From: Nocardiopsis sp. JB363
GTDB taxonomy: Bacteria; Actinomycetota; Actinomycetes; Streptosporangiales; Streptosporangiaceae
NCBI RefSeq assembly: GCF_900143625.1
Contig: NZ_FRFF01000005.1
Span: 1 to 64,000, forward strand
DNA: 64,000 bases
Direction of reading: 5' to 3'
Of the stretch, positions 59,442-64,000 are shown in pieces. Every line of letters begins with the position of its first letter. Within the stretch, counting starts at the first letter, position 1. The notes below the pieces were generated by a model, which did no database searches, was not told the origin of the DNA, and worked only from the letters and a program-made list of their open reading frames with translations. Both the position numbers and the translations under genes were made by a program.

Positions 59442-60865
59442 TGATGCGCCAACCCAAGGTGGGGGCCGCTCAGTCCTCCCCGACCCTGCCCACCCCGGCC
59501 CAGGGGGTGCGCTGGACGACACCGATCGTGGAAACCCCCGGCATTGTCGTGCTGGCCTCGTGGGTCTGGCGGCTGGTGCGGTTCCTGGTCACGCTGCCGT
59601 TCCGGTTCCCGGTCATGGTCGTCTGCCTGACCGTCTCGTCGGGGGCCTGGTGGTGGCTGGACTGGTCCGGCCTCGCCTGCCTGTGGGGCGTGGCTGCCGT
59701 GGTGTCCCTGGTGTGGTGGCGGGCCTGGCCGGACTCCTACCGCGCCTGCGTCACGCTGCGTCTGCTGGCGTGGTGGCGGCACCTGTTCGTGTACCGGCGG
59801 CACTGGCAGCCGGTGTTGGTGATCTCCGGGCTTGCTGAGTCCTACCAGGAACGCCGCTACCTGCCCCGTATCCGCCGTGTGCGGTGTAACTCCTGGGCCG
59901 ACTACGTCCGCGTCTCCCTGGTCGCCGGAACCTCCCCGGCCGACTTCGAGCACCGTGTCACCGAGTTGGCGCACGGGTTCGCCGCCCCCTCCTGTCGCGT
60001 GGTGGTCAACGGGTCTCGGGACATCACGTTGGAGTTCCCCCGCCACGACACCTTGGCCGAACCCCTGGACGCACTGCCCGTGCCCGAGGTCCCGGATCTG
60101 GACGCGCTCCCGGTCGGACAGCGCGAGGACGGCTCGCCGTGGCTGCTGCGGTTGCACGGAACCCACGTGCTCGTGGTCGGGATGACCGGGGCCGGCAAGG
60201 GATCGGTGATCTGGTCCACCGTCCGCGCCATGCTCCCCGCCCTGGCCGATGGGACAGCGCAGGTGTGGGCAATCGACCCCAAACGCATGGAACTGGCCTA
60301 CGGCCGCGACCTGTTCACCCGCTACGCGGACACGGGCGAATCCGCGGTGGCACTCCTCGAACGCGCGGTGGCTTCGATGCAGGAGCGGGCCGAACGCTAC
60401 GCGGGCAAACAGCGCTCCCACGTGGCCACGGTCGATGACCCGTTCGTGGTGGTGCTGCTCGATGAGGTCGCTTTTCTGACCGCCTACCACCCGGATCGGG
60501 ACGTGCGCCGTCGCGCGGAGAACGCGATTGCCACCCTGACCTCGCAGGGGCGTTCGGTCGGCTTCGCGGTCCTGGCGGCGTTGCAGGACCCGCGCAAGGA
60601 GGTCATGAACCTGCGCAACCTGTTCCCGGACAAGGTCGCGCTGCGCTTGGACGAGGCATCCCAGGTGGACATGGTCCTCGGTGAGGGCGCGAGGGAACGT
60701 GGTGCGGAAGCCCACCTGATCGACCCTGCCTTGCCGGGGGTGGCTTACGTCCGTCTGGAAGGCTCACCGGCCCCGGTACGGGTCCGCGCGGCCTACGTCT
60801 CCGACGAGGACATCACCGCCATGGCTGAGGGCTACGGAGTGGGATCGTCCGAGGAGGTCGTGTGA
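59438..60865 (+). CDS. FtsK/SpoIIIE-type conjugative DNA translocase (TraSA/TraB-like)
   Basis: 475 residues from GTG 59438. Two membrane helices lie at about 45-65 and 68-90. The ATPase has Walker A VVGMTGAGKGSVIWS, the WAIDPKRMELAYGRD segment and Walker B FVVVLLDEVAFL, followed by ATLTSQGRSVGFAVLAALQDPRKE, typical of the Streptomyces Tra family. One such protein moves double-stranded DNA during mycelial mating. It is shorter than TraB of pSVH1-type plasmids but normal for pSAM2 TraSA-like proteins. It is preceded by a short coupled gene and followed by Rep. Confidence 0.93.
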   Translation: MMMRQPKVGAAQSSPTLPTPAQGVRWTTPIVETPGIVVLASWVWRLVRFLVTLPFRFPVMVVCLTVSSGAWWWLDWSGLACLWGVAAVVSLVWWRAWPDSYRACVTLRLLAWWRHLFVYRRHWQPVLVISGLAESYQERRYLPRIRRVRCNSWADYVRVSLVAGTSPADFEHRVTELAHGFAAPSCRVVVNGSRDITLEFPRHDTLAEPLDALPVPEVPDLDALPVGQREDGSPWLLRLHGTHVLVVGMTGAGKGSVIWSTVRAMLPALADGTAQVWAIDPKRMELAYGRDLFTRYADTGESAVALLERAVASMQERAERYAGKQRSHVATVDDPFVVVLLDEVAFLTAYHPDRDVRRRAENAIATLTSQGRSVGFAVLAALQDPRKEVMNLRNLFPDKVALRLDEASQVDMVLGEGARERGAEAHLIDPALPGVAYVRLEGSPAPVRVRAAYVSDEDITAMAEGYGVGSSEEVV

Positions 60866-61047
60866 GTCCTCTTCTTGGACCGACGGTAGTAACTCCAACC
60901 GATCACCAGATAGAGCACGGGGATCGCTATGCCCGTCCACACCATCCAAGCGGGTGGATCACGGAGCAGGATGTACACGGTGGCATACCCGCTCCATGCC
61001 AGGGCCAAGACCAGGTTGAGCCACATCAACGGTCGGGACTGATCCAT
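60832..61047 (-). CDS. 71-residue two-helix membrane protein on the opposite strand
   Basis: ATG 61047 follows GAGGTG. Two hydrophobic helices (WLNLVLALAWSGYATVYILL and WTGIAIPVLYLVIGWSYY) with a Pro-rich turn, then a basic Ser/Thr tail. It overlaps the 3' end of the translocase gene by 34 bases and is antisense to the tra-rep operon. Membrane proteins of spread type (Spd) occur in these elements, but the orientation here is unusual. The family is not recognised. Confidence 0.55.
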   Translation of the reverse strand: MDQSRPLMWLNLVLALAWSGYATVYILLRDPPAWMVWTGIAIPVLYLVIGWSYYRRSKKRTHTTSSDDPTP

Positions 61048-61082
61048 CGATTCACCTCGCGGTTGCTGTCGGAGGTGAGCTG

Positions 61083-62789
61083 ATGCCGACTCCCACGGGC
61101 AAGAGCACCCGGGCTGAGCGTCTGGCCCAACCCTTGGCGAGGGAGGTCGCCGAACAGATCGCCGCCGACAAGGGGGTGTGCATACGGCCGGTCTCCCTAC
61201 GACGTACCGACATAGCCACGGGCCAAACCGAGGTGATCGACGTTCCGTGCGGGTCCACGCTGGAATCCCGGTGTCCCGCCTGCGCCAAGCGCAAGAGGTC
61301 GCTGCGGCGCTCTCAGTGTGAAGAGGGCTGGCACCTGACCACCGAACCCGTGGTGGAACCCGCCCCGCCCACCGAACAACAGCGGGCCTGGGTGGAACAG
61401 CGTGCGATGGTCACCGCCGAACGGGACCGCCTCGCCGCCACGGGGTCGGCCTCGGCTGAGGAACTGTCCGTGCTGGATGCGGCGATCGCGGACCTGGACG
61501 AGGAGATCACCGCCTCCGGCCTGCGTGGATCGGTCACCCGCTCCGCTGACTCCTCGGGCTCGTCGGGGTCGCGTCGGGGGCGCTCGACCAAACGGCGTCA
61601 GGACGTGCCCGACCTGCCCAAGCGACCTATGACGCGCAAGACCGTGGGGCGGGCCTTCACTGACCCGGCCTCGGGCAAGGTGTTTCGGCCCTCGCTGTTC
61701 ATCACCCTGACCCTGGACTCCTACGGTCGGGTCCGCTCGGACGGAACCCCGGTCGATCCCTCGACCTACGACTACCGCCGTGCTGCTCGGGACACGTTGC
61801 ACTTCTCCAAGCTGGTGGATCGGTTCGTGCAGAACCTGCGACGGGTCGCGGGGTTCGATGTGCAGTACTTCGCGGCCGTGGAACCCCAACGACGCCTGGC
61901 CCCGCACCTGCACATGGCCACACGCGGCACCATTCCTCGGGCGGAGCTGCGGCAGATCGCCGCCGCGACCTACCACCAGGTCTGGTGGCCCAACGCCGAC
62001 ACGGCCCGCTTCGAGGGTGACCACCTGCCCGTGTGGGACGAGGACAACAACACCTACCTCGACCCCACCACGGGGGAAGTCCTGCCCACGTGGGATGAGG
62101 CGCTGGATGAGTTGGACGCCGACCCGGACGCCGAACCCTTCCACGTGGTGCGGTTCGGCCGACAGGTGGACGCCAAAGGGGTCGTGGCGGGGTCGGCGGA
62201 CGCCGCCCGGTGTGTGCGCTACCTGGCCAAGTACCTGACCAAGGACATCGCCGACTGCCATGCGGCCGAAACGGTCCGGCAGGAACAGCACGTGGACCGG
62301 CTCCTGGACGCGCTGCGCTTCGAGCCGTGCTCGCCCCGGTGCTCCAACTGGCTGCGCTACGGCATCCAACCTGACGAGGCCAAGGCCGGGCAGCGCCCCG
62401 GGTTCTGTCGGTCCAAGGCGCATCGTCGCGAACACCTGGGCTACGCGGGCCGCCGCGTCCTGGTCTCCCGCAAGTGGTCCGGCAAGACCCTGGCCGACCA
62501 CAAGGCGGACCGGTTGGCCTGGGTCCTCAACGCCCTCGGAATTAACGGCGTTAATAGCGACCCCGCCAACGAGGATCAGGGCGACAAGGACAACCCGCGT
62601 CCCCCCGTGCTGTCCTCGGTCGCCTCGGGCTCCTTCGAGTGGGAGTTGGCCCGCCCCACCGACCCCGACGTGGCCCCTCGGGAGCAACGCCTTCTCCGCG
62701 CGGTGGGCGAAGCCCTCAAACGCCGCGCCCAGCTCGACGCGGCACGGCGGAACGATCTTTCGGCAACCCACGGAAGCAGGACGGCATGA
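61083..62789 (+). CDS. Replication initiator, RepSA-like HUH protein
   Basis: 568 residues from ATG 61083 (GGAGG about nine bases upstream). A Cys-containing N-terminal region (C56, C64, C67, C79) may bind zinc. The HUH metal motif is RLAPHLHMATRG (H275, H277), and the candidate nucleophile tyrosines are Y380 and Y384 in RCVRYLAKYLTKD. This is the pSAM2 RepSA family that starts rolling-circle replication after excision. The next gene starts within its stop (ATGA). Confidence 0.9.
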   Translation: MPTPTGKSTRAERLAQPLAREVAEQIAADKGVCIRPVSLRRTDIATGQTEVIDVPCGSTLESRCPACAKRKRSLRRSQCEEGWHLTTEPVVEPAPPTEQQRAWVEQRAMVTAERDRLAATGSASAEELSVLDAAIADLDEEITASGLRGSVTRSADSSGSSGSRRGRSTKRRQDVPDLPKRPMTRKTVGRAFTDPASGKVFRPSLFITLTLDSYGRVRSDGTPVDPSTYDYRRAARDTLHFSKLVDRFVQNLRRVAGFDVQYFAAVEPQRRLAPHLHMATRGTIPRAELRQIAAATYHQVWWPNADTARFEGDHLPVWDEDNNTYLDPTTGEVLPTWDEALDELDADPDAEPFHVVRFGRQVDAKGVVAGSADAARCVRYLAKYLTKDIADCHAAETVRQEQHVDRLLDALRFEPCSPRCSNWLRYGIQPDEAKAGQRPGFCRSKAHRREHLGYAGRRVLVSRKWSGKTLADHKADRLAWVLNALGINGVNSDPANEDQGDKDNPRPPVLSSVASGSFEWELARPTDPDVAPREQRLLRAVGEALKRRAQLDAARRNDLSATHGSRTA

Positions 62790-62995
62790 GTGCGACGACG
62801 GCGACCCCGGCCGTTCCGGAACAGCGTCGGGACCACGGCCTGTGGTCGGTGAAGGACACGGCCTCCTTCCTGCGCGTTCCTCCCAAGACGCTCTACGAGT
62901 GGCGCTACAGGGGTGACGGTCCTCCCTCCCACCGCGTCGGCCGGTACGTGCGCTACGTGCCCGCCGAGGTCCACGCCTGGGTCCTCGCCCAGTAA
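62786..62995 (+). CDS. xis: Excisionase, helix-turn-helix (Xis)
   Basis: 69 residues from ATG 62786, overlapping the rep stop by four bases. An AlpA/MerR-like HTH_17 domain spans about 18-66: LWSVKDTASFLRVPPKTLYEWRYRGDGPPSHRVGRYVRY (split around residue 38). It directs excision together with Int, the gene following 22 bases later. Confidence 0.92.
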   Translation: MSATTATPAVPEQRRDHGLWSVKDTASFLRVPPKTLYEWRYRGDGPPSHRVGRYVRYVPAEVHAWVLAQ

Positions 62996-63017
62996 CCCAC
63001 GGAAAGGAGACACCCCC

Positions 63018-64000
63018 ATGGCTCGCGCGTGGGTCTACGACCGCACCAAGGACAGGGCGTACGCGGAGGCGGTGAGCAAGGCCAAGGCGTCCAAGCGCAC
63101 TCCGCCCGGCCGGTGGTGGGTCCGCTACTACGACCCCTCCGGGAAGATCAAGAGCGGCGGCGTCTTCCAGAAGAAGCCGGACGCGGAGAAGAAGCGGACC
63201 GAGATCGAGAACAGCCTTCACGAGGGCTCCTACCGCAACCCCCACGACGCCAAGGTCACCGTGGCGGAGATGGCCGAGAAGTGGCTCATCACCCGCACGG
63301 ACATCAAACGGTCCACGTGGTGGCAGTACCGGGCGGTCCTGGACAACCACGTGCTGCCGCGCTGGGGAGACCTGCGCCTCTCGGCAGTCCACGCCGAGGA
63401 CGTGGCCGTGTGGGTGGCTCACCTCCAGAAGCCCCGGGACGAGGGCGGTAGCAGCCTGGGGGCCTCCCAGACCCGGCACGCGCACGTCGTGCTGTCGATG
63501 GTCCTGGGCTGGTGCGTCCCCCGGCGCATCCCCTTCAACCCGGCCAAGGGCGTACCGCTGCCCAAGCCCAGCGAGGCCGAACACGTCTACCTCGACCACG
63601 CCCAGGTGGAGGCGCTGGCCGACGCCTCCCTGACGCTGCGCACCAAGTACGGCCAGGAACTCGCCTCGGCCAGGGTGAGCCGGGCTCTCGTCCTGCTCCT
63701 GGCCTACACCGGCATGCGGTGGAGCGAGGCCGCCGCGCTGCGCGTGGGGCGGGTGGACCTGGACCGGCGGCGGGTCCGGGTCGTCGTGACCTTCGCCGAG
63801 GTGGACGGCAGGCTCGTCGAACAGCCTCCGAAGAACGGCAGGTTCCGGACCGTGCCGGTTCCCCGGTCCCTCGTCCCCGAACTGCGGTCCTTCGTGGAGG
63901 GGCGGCCGGATGACGCGCTGGTCTTCACCACCAGGCGGGGCGCCCCGCTGCGCATCCGCAACTGGCGCAACCGTGAGTTCGCCTTGGCGGTGAGGGCGGC
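63018..64000 (+). CDS. int: Site-specific tyrosine integrase, C terminus outside the window
   Basis: ATG 63018 follows GGAAAGGAGA. 327 codons are open to the window edge. The arm-binding region (RWWVRYYDPSGKIKSGGVF) and SAM-like core domain (about 75-180) lead into the catalytic domain with R234 in TGMRWSEAAALRV. The HxxR and Tyr boxes lie beyond the edge. The partner Xis is immediately upstream. The attachment site and tRNA should follow the gene at the right. Confidence 0.95.
   Translation, partial: MARAWVYDRTKDRAYAEAVSKAKASKRTPPGRWWVRYYDPSGKIKSGGVFQKKPDAEKKRTEIENSLHEGSYRNPHDAKVTVAEMAEKWLITRTDIKRSTWWQYRAVLDNHVLPRWGDLRLSAVHAEDVAVWVAHLQKPRDEGGSSLGASQTRHAHVVLSMVLGWCVPRRIPFNPAKGVPLPKPSEAEHVYLDHAQVEALADASLTLRTKYGQELASARVSRALVLLLAYTGMRWSEAAALRVGRVDLDRRRVRVVVTFAEVDGRLVEQPPKNGRFRTVPVPRSLVPELRSFVEGRPDDALVFTTRRGAPLRIRNWRNREFALAVRA

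Larger units (their letters stand above)
52289..64000. mobile_element. Actinomycete integrative and conjugative element (pSAM2/AICE type), right end outside the window
   Basis: Between the tRNA fragment at 52289 and the window edge lie cargo genes (PIN-like, flavoprotein chimera, XRE-TPR), then GntR regulator, small conserved genes, FtsK-type translocase, Rep, excisionase and integrase in the standard AICE order. AICEs excise, replicate as rolling circles and transfer double-stranded DNA with one FtsK-like protein. The right attachment site is not in the window. The left limit is inferred from the tRNA fragment and could instead be nearer 56.5 kb. Confidence 0.7.

Noticed and set aside
61197-63599. 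800-residue minus frame antisense to rep, xis and int
   Set aside because: Pure shadow frame: three genes with complete motifs occupy the plus strand.
1-64000. CRISPR arrays or rRNA genes
   Set aside because: No regularly spaced direct repeats of CRISPR size and no rRNA-like sequence were seen on reading the window.

Overview
The window is GC-rich actinobacterial chromosome. Strong third-position GC, GTG starts, leaderless-looking genes, WhiB, CrgA, Bpa and DUF397/DUF5753 proteins all point to a filamentous actinomycete, and the overall look is that of a Nocardiopsis-like member of the Streptosporangiales (inferred from gene content only). The gene order from a DLW-39 peptide and tRNA-Ala through cyclophilin, rhomboid, crgA and the pknB-pknA-pbpA-rodA-pstP-fhaB-fhaA operon is the order found just beyond gyrA near oriC in actinobacteria, so the left third lies close to the replication origin.

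Layout. 1-3.4 kb is a loosely coding stretch with a small regulatory pair, a DUF5753-type XRE regulator flanked by two copies of a TTGCTAG-type repeat, the DLW-39 peptide, tRNA-Ala(TGC) and a decayed dehydrogenase fragment. 3.7-6.6 kb is the three-gene proton-translocating transhydrogenase operon. 7.3-11.3 kb holds wblA, a DUF1707/DUF4870 membrane protein, a DUF5324-like protein, ppiA, rhomboid and crgA, with a small cluster of DnaA-box-like sites. 11.5-20.6 kb is the cell-wall and division signalling operon (Ser/Thr kinases, phosphatase, FHA proteins, PBP and RodA/FtsW), followed by tRNA-Leu(CAG).

21.3-32.7 kb is a nine-gene minus-strand carbohydrate operon. A GH3 glycosidase is followed by a Gfo/Idh/MocA oxidoreductase, a complete Opp-type ABC importer with its lipoprotein, a DUF6807 protein and a cupin. 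Its upstream region carries CGAAA-N-TTTCG palindromes, the type of operator bound by xylan/xyloside LacI-family repressors. 33-47 kb is mostly housekeeping: a subtilisin-inhibitor-like lipoprotein, rhodanese, a PAS-GAF-PAS histidine kinase, an anti-sigma-type ATPase with a STAS partner, a glycosyltransferase, DUF4446, pheA, serS, the proteasome activator bpa, a quinone oxidoreductase, a ParA/MinD-like ATPase and two universal stress proteins.

47.2-64 kb is accessory DNA. It starts with a DUF397/DUF5753 module with a symmetrical divergent promoter, a broken ScoMcrA-like HNH nuclease and a Fic protein. Then comes an integrative element. A 3' tRNA fragment at 52.29 kb looks like its left attachment site. 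Low-GC cargo follows: a PIN-like gene split at a run of eight C, and a flavoprotein fused to a membrane domain with a GC break inside the gene. The core is pSAM2/AICE-like: GntR regulator, FtsK-type DNA translocase, rolling-circle-type Rep, excisionase and a tyrosine integrase that runs off the window end. Two near-identical 17-bp sites upstream of the GntR gene and of the first transfer-region gene suggest that one repressor controls both.
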